Shown one piece after another: positions 1-30,537 of a DNA stretch of 64,000 nt. Position 1 is the first letter of the stretch; each line of letters starts with the position of its first letter. The notes under the pieces were generated by a model, which worked only from the letters and a program-made list of their open reading frames with translations, ran no database searches and had not been told where the DNA came from. A program made the position numbers and the translations under genes. This stretch comes from Anthonomus grandis grandis (taxonomy: Eukaryota; Arthropoda; Insecta; Coleoptera; Curculionidae): the NCBI RefSeq assembly GCF_022605725.1, contig NC_065547.1, positions 11,325,167 through 11,389,166 of the forward strand, given 5' to 3'.

Positions 1-127
1 TACTCGTATATGTATAGGTAGGCACTTATAACTGCGCACAGAACAAAATACGCGATAATTTGAACTAGTGGTTTGTACCATGGCCTTTAGCATTAGGTTG
101 ATTAAGGCTTATGTTTTTATATAGATT

Positions 128-2209
128 TCAAGATCTTTTCATTCTTTTGTTTTTTGATTCCTCTTTTGAGGGTCTCCCAGATTGAATTCTACGCGATTCG
201 CAACTTAGTGCTCTTTGGCTATCTCTTCTACTAATGGAAGTTGGCTGTACAGGTATTTTCCTCCCACTAGGTCTTTTTTGTTTTGACAACAATGAACAAA
301 AGTCGAAAAATGCTGAAGGCGTTACTAATAGCTCCATCTTTTTATTGAATATGTTTAGCATTTTTCCCATATGCTTGCTGGGAATATTCTTTACCATATT
401 TATGAAAGAGTTTGTAATGTCCTCTAATTTCACAATTTCCTCATTATAGTTTTCATCGACAGAAGACAACTGAATTTCCGTAGAAATCATTCCTTCTTAA
501 AGAAACTGTTCATCGGTCTGTTTCTGTAATGTGTGCAAAGTACTTGAGACTTCATTTGTAAAATTGCTGAACTCGTTCGTATTCTGAAAAAATGATTTGT
601 CAATTTCTCTACCCTCACTTATTTTTGCTAAGCAAATACGATCTTCAAAAGATAGCATAGGGGAGTTTTTTAAATAGAGTTTCTCATTTAGCTCCACGGC
701 ACATAAATGTTTACAGAATGCACCTCCTTGGCCTGCAGGACAATCACACATCTCGATGTTGGAGTGCACTACATATACAAATGTATTGTCAGACGAAGTC
801 ACGTTTTTCACTGCTGCTATCATCATTTTCACTAAATCCATAGGTACCTCACATTTTTCTTGCCTTTTTCGCTTTTCAATTTGAGCGAAATCCCTGTCGC
901 AGCTCATAAACGAATGACCCGACACTAGATACTTATGAATGATCTCATCGAAATGCCCTTGACAACTAAATAAATCCATAAAAACAATAAAATTTTGTTT
1001 TTATTTTGTCCAGCGCAGTTGTCACTCCAGATTGTTAACTTCCGCTTCTGTGTGGGTATATTAGTGAAAGCTTTCAGTACAAACGACGCAATTTCGTTCC
1101 CTCCACGTCCTGTTATACCTTCGTGCCACAAAAACATGAAGCCAGTGTTATTTGTCCCCTAGGTGAACACAAAGGTTGTAGTTGGAGAGCTGTCGCATGT
1201 AATACATCTGACTATGAGATAAAGTTGGCAATGTGATAAGACCTGCTCTAAGTCCATTGAGACTGTCATGCTGTCACTGGTGGGTTGCTGCCAGTTTTGA
1301 TGGTCTTTTCTCATTGCTTCTACAGCTGCTTCAGCTTTCCTGTGGTGGAGTTCTAATTTAATTTTGGCATCTGCCTTTGTGGGATCTTTTGTTTGCATGT
1401 GCAATAAATCACAGGTAGCACAGGTATCAGTTCTAGGCTTGCAAAAACTTAACTTGGGTAAATTCTTTTTGAAAATTTTAAAATAAAACCGATAACTCAC
1501 TGTTGAATCAGGATGAGCAACCTTAAACGCAGAGTAAAATCTATTTAGATTAAGATCGGAGCTCAGATACTGCTTCTCGCTTTTTGAACGGTTGTAATGT
1601 CTTAAGTCTCTGGGAAATTCGTTTATATGACCAATAACCAGTGCTTTATCTTCCCGCGTGAACTTCCGATACAGCTGTTTATTACCTCTCCTTTCCTTGT
1701 AAACTGAATCTCCCCGTTTTTTCAACTTAGCCAAAGTTTCAATTTGTCTCGGAGTTAATCTAAACACCGCGCAAAAGGTCCTCCTACACAGCTGTAAAAT
1801 GTTGCCCTCTCCATTGGGCAAGGTAAATGAAAATGTAGCCTGTCTCCTACTTGCTTCTGGGCGCTCATAGTTTCCATGCCTTCTTCTTTTGATAGCACAT
1901 ACGTGTATAAGACTCATTGCTTACGTATTTTGCGTAAAATTCATGAAAAAACTTCAATTTTAGTTCATGCGATATCTTTTGACAGTTTAACTTGCATTTG
2001 CACAATATCTAAAACAAAGTAAATAAAATTGCAAAATCACTGTCAAAAAATAAAAACAATGCTCGACTAACCTTGTTTTCAGGAGGCTGCTTAGCAGCAA
2101 CTTTCTTATTATTTTTTCTTGTAAAATGTTCTTCTCCAGCACTTCTTTTTTTCTGTCGTTGCTTTTGCTTACTGCCCTGTCTAGTAGTAGTATCAGTATT
2201 AGTATTCAT
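128..2209 (-). pseudogene. Broken transposase-like gene, DUF7869/Sola-like family, with SWIM-type zinc finger
   Basis: Exon 1 (2209-2072) starts at ATG and codes for a Lys/Arg/Gln-rich N-terminus. A GT-AG intron (2071-2009) joins in phase to a Cys-rich stretch beginning ILCKCKLNC. Conserved blocks then follow in order: RRRHGNYE, CKPRTDTCATCDLLH (zinc-knuckle-like), MDLEQVL, FLWHEGITGRGG, WSDNCAGQNKN, then HKYLVSGHS and CDRDFAQIEKR. A CxC...CxH SWIM-type finger (CDCPAGQGGAFCKH) lies near 720-760. These blocks lie in different frames: I see shifts near 1870-1890, 1240, 1150 and 970, plus a frame break near 490. The copy is therefore dead. The WHEG / SDNC-GQNKN / GHS-DRDF order is, from memory, that of insect proteins labelled DUF7869. 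Equating it with the Sola DNA-transposon superfamily is my inference. It lies beside a better preserved relative (2923-5641). Confidence 0.7.
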
Positions 2210-2422
2210 TCTTGTATTATCGTGAAACTATACAGGACGAGAACGGGAAAAAAATAACAAACACACCACCAAAACAGCGTAGAAACTGCCGCCTGCAGCA
2301 CAGAAAACAAGATTATATTTATTGGCACTTAGCTCATTTTTTACCGGCGGCGTTTGACAACGACGCACTCCGTTGGGATTTTTTAAGGTACAATTTAATA
2401 GTCATGGCACTTAGCGCTTTTT

Positions 2423-2456
2423 ATATCGCTTTCCCGGTGGAACATCGACCTAAGTG
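2423..2456 (+). repeat. Left arm of 34-bp inverted repeat
   Basis: This arm is an exact reverse complement of 6215-6248. It ends in CCTAAGTG toward the interior, and just outside it is GGCACTTAGCGC, so the arm and its flank together form a CACTTAG...CTAAGTG dyad. Confidence 0.85.
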
Positions 2457-2922
2457 CAAATTATAAAGTTTTGAGAAAATGATGTTTTAATATTTTTTTA
2501 GATATCTATGTTAATTTTTTGTTAAATAATTTAGCAGAATTTTGTTGCAAATAATTTCGAGGTTAAGAATAATCTTAATAAATAATTCTGCATAATCCTT
2601 TTCACTTTTTTTGGAAAATCCTCATTTCTACCCCCCTCTTTTTAAAGTCTCCTTCCAATTACGTCATTGTTTCTCTAGAATCTATTTATGTAATAATACT
2701 TCTGACAAAATTTGATGAGAAGATCAAATTTAGGTCTGCAATTTTATGATCACAATTTCAAAAAATAGGTACAGAAATAATGTTTTACTACTAAAGAAAA
2801 AACAAAAAAGAAAGTAGAGTGGTTTATTAAACAACAAATTAAATATAAAAGTATTTTAGTACCTACTAAGAAAGGCAAAAAAAGTTTAAAACAAGGGAAC
2901 AAAGAATTTATAGTTCTAAAAC

Positions 2923-5641
2923 TTAAACCAAAAAAAATATCTTACTAAAAATATTAAAAAACGATTCATAATAATTGGGAATAATATTCGCCGTCAAAAG
3001 ACTTTGCAAATCTATTCTTTTATTGTCAGCTATTGGCATTTTTGCGACGTAAGCTGGTTTTCTAATGATATTTTTAATATAGTATGCCTCTAGAGAGCGC
3101 CTTGATCCGATATTTCTGCTTTTGGCTTGCTTCCAGTCCGTTTCCTTATAACTGGTTTTGTAGAAATATACATCACTATCTTTTACAAAGCGTATTATTT
3201 TTATCTCCGAAATTTTAATTTGTTCCCCGTTATCGTTTTTCTGGCAATTAAAACCTATGTCAGAATTCAATTTCTTGATATCAACAAAATCTTTAAAACC
3301 TAATTCTTTCACATTTAGAGGATTGCCTTTCTTTTTTGAAGCCCGGATTAGTGGAACAAGTTGGTGAGGAACATAAATAGGTCCTGCTTTCTTAGCTCTA
3401 TTTACTGATTTCTCGATTATGCTATGAATAGTGTCTCCTTCGTTCTGAGTGTGGCCCCTTATAAGGTATTTGTGAGTGATGGAACTGATGGGAAGTGTTT
3501 GAACGGCATACAGATACATTGCAAAAACATAGCTGAAATAAAATACGATATTAAAGTATTTATTAGTTATTACAAAAAAATACCGGTTCTTCTGCTGACC
3601 ACAGCAGTTATCTGAGTAGAACACTATATCGGCACCAGGTCTCTTATTTGCAATTTCTTCAATAAACATAAGAACGCATGAGCCAATTTCAATAGCACCT
3701 CGTTGTCCAAGACCTTCGTGCCAGAAAAAGCATATCGTATTGTCATTACTTACGTCGGTTACCTATAAAAACCATTCTATTATTAAACAAAATCATATCA
3801 ACAATTTTATTATTATTACCGTAAAATTATAGCAATTAAGCCTGGATTTATAGAAAAATGCAGATGATTGTCCCATTGGAACAGGCAATACTGCCTGTAA
3901 GTCATAGACTGCAAAAATTGTGTTTGAACCTTCTTCCTTGGACTTTTTCTTATCCGCATCCTTTTCAACTCTACTTAATTTTTTTTCCTCTTGATGATTG
4001 ATGTAAGCATTTTCTAGCCGCTTCTTATCTTCTCCAGAGGCATTCTGGTGTCCCTCACATAAGTCGCACATATCTTTTTTTGGAAAAAAAAATCCAATAT
4101 TAAAATTTGTGTTAAATATTCGCGAATATAAATCGTAGTTTGTTGCTGGTCTTCCAGCTTCACTGCGCTCTTTGGTGTAATTTCTGTACATTTCGGAAAT
4201 AGTTAACTCTCCCGGAATAAATTCTCTTGTTGTATTTTGCCTCTGGTAGTGACTTTCTACTCGCGGAATTAAACCAATATGTTTTTTAACAGACTCAATG
4301 ATTTCTTCATCTGTTTTTCTGTGATTACCATGGCGGCCACGTTTATCTTCAGGGATGATACCAGAATTTGTAGCACGTGCCTGAACTACAGTTTGCAATG
4401 CGCGCTCAGTTATTCCAAACGTATTCATTAAAAACTTTTTACACACGCGATGTTTTTTTCCATTATCCCATAAATAAAACCCACAATTCGGTTTTCTAGG
4501 TCTTTCCGATACTACACGGCGATACTTTAATTCCAATGGAGCTACACAAGAGGCTAGAAAATCTCTTTGTCGTTGCAGAGTGGACAAATTCCAATAGTCC
4601 TTAAAAAACTGAATTCTATGTTCCTCCGTAAATTTTAAGGAACATTTCAACGTACATTTATCCGGGCATGGTGGTCCAATTACTTTCTCTTTTACAACTT
4701 TTCCAGTTCTTGACACATAGCTTTTACCACTATTTTTTAATAACTTGCCCTCGTTTTTTTTCCAGTTTTCGGGATGTCTTTGTCTTTTTTTCCCTTTTTT
4801 GGGAGATACTGGAGGCGACTCTACCTGACAGTTTTCTTTATTTTCTAAGTCTTCACTCGATAAGGACTCATCACTACTAGGTGGAATGTAGTTATCGCTA
4901 TCCCCTTCACCCCAAAGATTTTCTTCAACTTCTGATATTCTGTCTCATAAGATGGAAGTGTAATTTTTTTTCGTAGTATCATTTTTGTGGGACATTCTTG
5001 ATTAATTATATTATATGAAATTTTCTTATCTAAAGTTGATTTTGTATCTGACTTCAATTGTACAGTGCGTGATAGAGTAATAGGAGTTTGCTGTGAACTG
5101 GTAGTTGCTGGCATGTTATCAGATTCATAAGAAGAAAATTCACCAAAGTGGTTTTCGGTTATTTGCAGGGTATCAGGTTGTTGAATATCTAAATTAGTGA
5201 AAGTAGGCTGACAAGCACTTGGCGGTAGTCTATCTAGAATACTGTCAGTAGAAAATTCATCATTTTGATTTGAATTTGTTGTTCCTTCGAATTGAAAATA
5301 GTCAATAGACGTTTGCGGGTCAATCAATTTTTTTTGGGATTTTTCTAAAAGGTGAGGAGGACGATTTAAATTAAGTTCTTCCTCAGGCATATTTTTTGGC
5401 TGTTTTTCGAAATCTCCCGAAGCTTGATCTAAAAGATATTTTAATATCACGAAAAAATTGCAAGATCTATATGAGATTTTTGAAATAAAATATTAATATT
5501 TTAAGAATACTTTCGAAATATTACATTTCTAATATTTGATTAATGTAATTTAATTTTTGTTAGCTCATGAATTTAAAAAAGAAACACACCTGGGATCGAA
5601 TGGTTTGTGGCCAAATGTACCATTAGTCTTGCTCGATTCAT
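2923..5641 (-). CDS. Transposase-like protein, DUF7869/Sola-like family, multi-exon, near-intact
   Basis: Start ATG at 5641 (MNRARLMVHLATNH). Exons as read: 5641-5590; 5428 to about 4945; about 4943-3820; 3762-3584; 3532-2923. Introns 5589-5429, 3819-3763 (57 nt) and 3583-3533 (51 nt) are GT-AG and restore conserved frames, e.g. NFTV|TDVSND and GQQKNR|YVFAMYL. Order of domains: acidic/Ser-rich N-terminus; SDNYIPPSSDESL; KRQRHPENWKKN; GKSYVSRTGK; PPCPDKC zinc-like cluster; CDLCEGHQN; YDLQAVLPVP; FFWHEGLGQRG; YSDNCCGQQKNR; THKYLIRGHTQNEGD. The Asp in YDLQ and SDNC are candidate catalytic residues (inference). A -1 frame change near 4925-4950 separates KKIF from WGEGDSDN; it is either a frameshift or an unrecognised intron. 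An untranslated exon probably ends at 5944 (donor GTAAGT) and splices to 5666. Confidence 0.72.
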
Positions 5642-6214
5642 AATATTGCGGTTTTGTATAAGCTTCCTAAAATCCCAAAAGTAAATTAAAATAGAATTCT
5701 CTTGAGTTTTTTAAAGTAGTCTTAATAGAAAATTTATCTACAACTTCTAGAACCAACATTGTCATAAAAAACAGTTAGGTCACTACTAACGACAAAAATT
5801 TCGGAACAACAATGGCGTAAAATACAATTAAATCATGCTAAAGATCAAAATTTCAGAGGAACAATGACACAACAGACATTTGTGACAATGTTTCACTAGA
5901 TTTTGTTAAAAATAAACGCAACTTGAAATTAACAAAGACTTACCGTTCAAATACGTCGTTTTCGACACAATTACTTATTTCGCACTTACGTCGCTTTTGA
6001 ACCCGACACAACGATGCTCTCTGAATGCCGAAACGCAACTGAACACTTGTGGCGTTCTTCTTCCTAGACCAATCAGAAAAACGCGCCATTAGAACAACGA
6101 CGCAAGCGGTTTCTCGCGGCACCTATTTGTACTACATTTATGACATTGTTCCACCGTAAAGTTTAGTGTTTTTTGATACTTCTTGCGCGTGTAACTAATT
6201 TAACTAAAAATTTT

Positions 6215-6248
6215 CACTTAGGTCGATGTTCCACCGGGAAAGCGATAT
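6215..6248 (-). repeat. Right arm of 34-bp inverted repeat
   Basis: This arm begins CACTTAGGTCGATG and pairs exactly with 2423-2456. Beyond it the two sides diverge (right flank GTTGTTGGTTATGGCACC). Confidence 0.85.
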
Positions 6249-6527
6249 GTTGTTGGTTATGGCACCTAGAAAATTTTACAAGGATAAAATGGAAAACTGA
6301 TTTTTTGGCACTTAGCACATTATTTATTTCAAGTCTCCATTTATTAACGAGTAAACGTAAAAGTGGTCGAAAACCGTATGATCGGCAAAATAGCGTAACG
6401 ACTAATTTGAATCGCAAAGTCGATCATATACGTTGCCTTCCGCAGTCCGCAACAAACTGGATCCAGTAAAACCTTCGCTGCGTATGCTCCGCGCTTGAAA
6501 TATATTCGACGTCATTTTCGTCCTGGA

Positions 6528-6612
6528 GTGTCCACATATTGTACGAATGGCCAGTGACTAGATATTAGTAGAAATATCGCAATGCTAGGCCTTGTGTACC
6601 ATATGTGGACAC
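6528..6612. repeat. Short inverted repeat, 17-bp arms
   Basis: GTGTCCACATATTGTAC (6528-6544) is matched by GTACCATATGTGGACAC (6596-6612), with one mismatch and a 51-nt loop. It could be the ends of a tiny MITE or a hairpin. Nothing in the loop is recognisable. Confidence 0.6.
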
Positions 6613-7775
6613 GGCATTTTTTAATAAAAAACTGTTAAAAAAACATTTTGTTTCATGATTTTCACTTAAAACAAACAGAAATAAAGTGTTTAAGACAAAA
6701 AATATATTTTGGCCCACGACACCCGGTACATTTTTTCTCTCAGCATCAGCGTGGCAGTTAAGGTGTCTAAATGTTAAGGGACACAACATAATATATTGTA
6801 ATTTGTTTTACACCCGGAAACAAAGTTTACGGTGACGTTTACTGTTTGTCTTAAACATTATTGATTAAGTTTTAACCCAGCATCAATGTAGCAAACGTTT
6901 AAATAAAAATACATGAAGACCCCCCAGTAAAGTAAAGCGACGGATCTGCAAAAGAAAAGAAGAGAATTTAAAAGCAAAAACACGTTGGGTCAAGTCTGCC
7001 ATATCTGGTTTGCAATTGTAAAAGCTCCGATTTATCCCGACTTTTTTAAATATTACAAAAAATTTAAGTGTCCCCTAAAAGGGAAGCTAGGTATTGGATT
7101 AAAATCAGACAAGAATGTCACTTATTATGTTTGGATATTTATTTAAAAATATTTAATCTTGCCTCTAACATACTATTTCAGCTAAAACTATTGAATGGTG
7201 AAATATATATGCTACAAATTTACATCGTTTTATTTTAAATAACAAATGTCAATGCAACTGATTCTGTTTTAAGGATCACTGTAATTAGAAAAAAAAGTAT
7301 TATAATGATATACATTGTTCAGTGATTTTTTTAAAACACGTGACCGTCCAATAAAATTATACGTGGCGTATTATTAACATATTACGTGTTCAAACATGTA
7401 ACTTTACCATTCATTAATTTTAGAAAATTTCTCTTAGATTGAGCGTGAGACTTATTAGAGGTAATAGCTAGTGGCCCAAAAGATATTTAACTATTTAACC
7501 CATTTTTGCCCAAGTTTCAATAAATTCAAATTACCTGTTATACTTTCTAGGAAAACTGGCAAAATTTCCTGCAAAAACATTTTTTTTTCTTGATTTTACA
7601 TGTTTTTTTTCTTGAAAAAAAAAAGGAATACTGGGAATGAATGGGTGCAAAAAAATAAATTTCATTTAAAAAACAATTAATCGGACAACAACAAACTTCA
7701 TTTAGATTAATGTTACATTTTGAACACAAAAGTTTTTGTAACATAGTTTGTAACAAATTGGTCTTCAATATATCT
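6613..7775. other. AT-rich stretch with no gene recognised
   Basis: Only short ORFs without recognisable motifs occur here. Poly-T/poly-A runs are frequent around 7560-7630. Confidence 0.5.
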
Positions 7776-8559
7776 TTAGTTACACCTGCACCACTTCTCT
7801 TCGCAATTGTAGTCTAAGTCTGTACTACTGCCAGGCGTTATGTACGCACGAATCCAAACAAAATGCAAAAAAGCTCCACCCCATTTCTTGGAACGAAATT
7901 CAATTTTATAGTCGTGGATGTTTTTATCCATTCGGTTAATTATACCCACACATAACAATCAAATCTGTCCCTTTTACACTCCATTCTTCTGTACCATATT
8001 ATTATGAATCAAATTGGGTTGGGTGCCACATTTTTTACACAAGACCATATTTTATACTCGTTCCTAATAGATTTACCCTTTATGTACTGCTTCTTTCCTG
8101 TGAAAAATGTTGAAAAGTGATTGCAACTTTGCAAATTTATTATCATGCAGAAATCACTGTTATCAGCACAATGCCCAGCAAATCTTTTTAGAAACTTAAA
8201 TCTATTTCTTCGCATTGCGTTTCCTATTAATAGATTGGATGCATCAAGATCAACCTCCCAAAGCCTACGCCACCTTGGCACTTGTAAATTTCCACTTTCT
8301 ACTCCAATTCGGTTTGTTAGCTTGATATACCAATCGGTTATCATCGCTTGCAATACCATCAGATGGTTCAGGACAATTGTCAATAATAGTGAACTTTATT
8401 TTTTATTTAAGTACAAGCTTCTGATTGCATTTAGCATCCATTAAGGTGATTTATGTTAGCCGAAGGAACTTCGTCCTTTTCAGAATCCATTCCATCATTT
8501 GGAAATGTGATAAAAACATCTGCGGCCAAAAAACTCAAAACAAAAAAGTCTTGTGTCAT
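7776..8559 (-). pseudogene. piggyBac-type transposase relic
   Basis: Three blocks in piggyBac order are readable on the minus strand. The N-terminus from 8559 has the acidic leader ADVFITFPNDGMDSEKDE followed by NINHLNG, then a stop near 8437. The core 8383-8009 has NAMRRNRFKFLKRFAG..HCADNS and later KKQYIKGKSIRNEYKIWS, the segment that in this family follows a catalytic Asp. A C-terminal piece at 7958-7776 reads NRMDKNIHDYKIEFRSKKW, matching the family's VDxxxxxYxxxxRxKKW block. The catalytic Asp-containing segment between HCADNS and the KQYIKGK block is largely deleted, so it cannot be active. No TTAA-flanked ends were identified. Confidence 0.75.
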
Positions 8560-10152
8560 GTTATACCTAAAAATTAATGCACCCATTTGTTTCCAGTGTT
8601 CTAATATGGAAACACACTAAAATGATTAAATCATTTAGTCACTTTCAATAATATTCTTATAAGGTATACCAAATATCTTAAATTACACCATTCACAATAA
8701 ATTATTTGTAATAAGAGAATTATATTATTTATTCGTATTTATTAAAGTTTCAATATCGGAATTCTGGGCATAAACAAGTTAAATAACATTTTCCTTTCAT
8801 GCATCTTTGGTCCAGTTACTAGCTTTCTTCATCTCCTAATTACTGGAATATTTTTTCCTTTTTCCAGGTATCTTTTGGGCCTCCCCAAGTATTGTGCTTC
8901 GTATTTTTTACCTTTTATTAAGCCGATTAAATTGTATTTTGCACCACCAACCCCCTTTTTTAATTTAGTTAATTAGTCCAAACTACAGGGTGTAAAATTT
9001 ATATTAAAACGTTATTTTTTATTAGATATCGTGGTTTGTCGGTGTTTACCAAAAAAAAAATGTGTTATTTTGAAATTTAGAAAGGCTTCGAAATCCTATG
9101 CCCAGTAGTACACTAAGCCTGTCCCCCTGTTATTAAATTGTAGAACAGAAATATTTTTGACACATATCAATGTTAACGTTTGCATTTTATTATTACCGTC
9201 ATTTTTAAGACTTTATTTTTTATTTATGTAGTTTTACCATTTCATCAATATACAGGGTGTTTAGTTAGTGATTTTAAGATGAAGGCTCAAATACATTGCT
9301 TAAAACCTTTATTGACATTTGGCAAATAGGGGATAATTTAGTTCTGAAACAAACCGGTACCAAAAATTACAAAAATCTTCTTATTTCAGAGAAAACTTAG
9401 GCCCATCTTTGTAATTTATGAAGAAGAAGAAGAGAAAAATTGATAAAATGTAACAAGACAAGGAGAAGAAAGGCATACATTATTTTAAAATAAAAAAAAA
9501 AGTAGATTAAAAAAACTGCTAAATTAAAACTGCCTGGAAAAAAGATAGTAGATAGATAAAAATAGCCTTGAAAGATACTATGGAGATAGTAGGATGGTAG
9601 ACTGACAAATTTCTGAACATTTTCCCATCTTCAGATATCCTTTTTTTTCTCATCAGAAGAAATATATATCTCTTTTTTCTTTATATCACAGGAAGAAAAA
9701 TTATTTAAGAAGTAATAGAACCCACTTCCTGAAAAAGCATAAAAAGTGAGTCACTTTTTACCTTTCTTCTTTGAAATAACTCCCATGGTTGTCCAAATTT
9801 TAACTAAGGTTGAATTTTTCACGAAAAATCCTTATATCCTTTTGAATGAATTAAATAAACTTTTTCTCTTAATTATACACAAAACCACATAAATAACCCA
9901 CTAATAACACCCAGTATATTTTTCGTCCGTATATTATTTGTACATACGCTTATTTATTGTTTGTTTTTTATATTTTAATTAGGTGTTTTAACGGTTCTCA
10001 CTTATTATCGAGAAAACTTTTTTGGCTGTTTCTAAGTGAGACCAGGACTTTTAATTGACTTTTATTAGTGAACTATTAAAATAAGTGATTGTAATATTGT
10101 AAATAAAGCTTCTATTACTTATAAACTAGTTTTATTTAACCAATAAAGCAAT
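8560..10152. other. Intergenic AT-rich DNA, no gene recognised
   Basis: No ORF with a recognisable motif. Two ACAGGGTGT strings (about 8986 and 9253) resemble the ends of mariner-type elements found elsewhere in this window, but no partner ends or transposase were seen. Confidence 0.45.
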
Positions 10153-28720
<18,568 letters not shown>

Positions 28721-29329
28721 GTTTTAAAACGTTAAAAAAATCAAACGGGGTTTATTGGGGGAAAATTTAAAATTTCACGCTTATATAGTTCAAATAAAGA
28801 TATGTAAATTTATTATATTTCTTCCTCTTATCAGGTGCCAATTTGAATTTTGTACATAGCGGGGTCGTTTAACAGTTGGCGCAATAGAATGCGAAATTCT
28901 TTATCCAATAAACTTAACATAAGTTTTATGAGTTCGGATTTGGGAATTATTAAGACTTCCATACGATATGCATTTAAATTTGCAATTTGGCAACGTTGCT
29001 GGTACCAGAACACGATCAATATAAAATGTTTTTTTTTCGATACGCTGTTGCCTCTTTCATATACAAATAGGAAATAAATTGTGTTCTTAATGGAACGTAT
29101 ATTTTTTGGCATTTTACACACTAATACATACACCTCGACGGTTGGTAGTCTTAATAATTGAACCATATAAGAAAACAAATATTCATTGATAAAGCTGAAT
29201 TGGGACAATTTTATGTAATTTGGAATTACGATTTACAGCAGGAAGTAGTAAGTAATTGAATTTTTACTGATTAGAGACAATAAACACTACATAAACTAAT
29301 AAAGGTTCATTTGATATATATGAGTCGAT
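28721..29329. other. Region 5' of the astacin gene
   Basis: It should hold the astacin promoter; I cannot identify a convincing TATA/Inr pair. A minus-strand 125-codon ORF (29208-28831) ends DKEFRILLRQLLNDP...; it has no recognised domain and contains a stray GGCAACGTTGC core, so I do not call it a gene. Confidence 0.4.
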
Positions 29330-30537
29330 TTGAAAGTCGAATATTTCTGAAAGTTCTGCTTATACTGAGTCGCGTAAAGCAACGTTTCTGTGGAATACTT
29401 TTATGAACATCAAGCTTTTTATTTTCTGAACATAGTCCCTTGAATATCAAACATTGGATACGGACATTACTGCTTAAAAGAGTGAATATTTCTGGAAGTT
29501 TTGGTTAGACCGAGTTCGACCCAGAACAGCATTTTTAAGCAATACTTTTATGAATATCATGCTTTTTGTTTCATGGATATAGTCCTTTTAGTATTGGAGA
29601 TTTTTCATTTTAAAGTAAGTAGTCAACTTAAAGATCAAACATGGTCCATGGACTCCGCACTGCCTAAAAGAGCAAATATTTCTAAAAGTTCTGTTTATAT
29701 CGAGTCATACCTAAAACAGAATTTCTAGGGAATAATTTTATGAATATCATGCTTTTTATTTTATAAACATAGTTCAATTAGTCAATTAGTCAATTGGAGA
29801 TTTTTGACCTTAAAGTTAATAGTCAACCTGAAGATCAAACATCGCCTATGGACACCATTGCTTAAGAGAGAATACTTCTGAAAGTTCTGATTTAAACCAA
29901 GTCAGACCTAAAGTGGCATTTTAAGAAAATACTTTTGTGTTCTTAATGCATTTTGTTTTATGAACATAGTCTAGGAGATTTTTGACTTTGACTATTAGTA
30001 TTGGAGATTTTCGACTTTAAAGAGCGTAGTCAACTTGATGATCATACTTGGCCATGGATACTATTGCCTAAAAGGCCTAATATTTCTGAAGGTTCTGTTT
30101 AGACTAAGTCAGACCTACAACATTATTTTGTGGGAATACTTTTATGAACATTATGCTTTTTCTTTTATGAATATAGTCCAATGAGTTTCGAGATTTTTGA
30201 CTTTGATGTGAGTGGTCACCTTGAAAATCAAACTTTGCCCATGGACACCACTGCCCAAAAGGATGAATATTTCTAAATGTTTTGCTGAGACCTAATTAGA
30301 CTTAAAACAACTTTTCTAGGGAATGCTTTAATGAACATTATGCTTTTTATTTTATGAACATAGTTCAATTAGTCTTGGAGATTTTCGACCTTAAAGTGAG
30401 TAGTCAACCTGAAGATCAAACATCGCCCATGGACACCATTGCTTAAGAGAGAATATTTCTAAAAGTTCTGATTTCGACCAAGTCAGACCTGAAACGACAT
30501 TTCAAAATGCTTTTTGTATTAGGAACATAGTCCAATT

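Larger units (their letters stand above)
2423..6248 (-). mobile_element. DNA transposon of the DUF7869/Sola-like type bounded by inverted repeats
   Basis: A perfect 34-bp inverted repeat bounds this interval: 2423-2456 reads ATATCGCTTTCCCGG... into the element, and 6215-6248 is its exact reverse complement. The only gene inside is the transposase-like gene at 2923-5641. Shorter GGCACTTAGC copies lie at about 2327, 2405 and 6307, so the true termini may be somewhat outside the 34-bp arms. I could not fix a target-site duplication. Confidence 0.7.

Noticed and set aside
2212..2466. 84-codon plus-strand ORF
   Set aside because: It reads through the transposon inverted repeat and has no motif.
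3533..3583. Alternative donor giving a 41-nt intron ending at the same acceptor
   Set aside because: It would shift the frame; the 51-nt choice restores the conserved KNRYVFAMYLYAV reading.
28831..29208. 125-codon ORF upstream of the astacin gene
   Set aside because: No recognisable domain, contains a copy of the local repeat core, and no supporting splice or codon evidence; left as uncertain.
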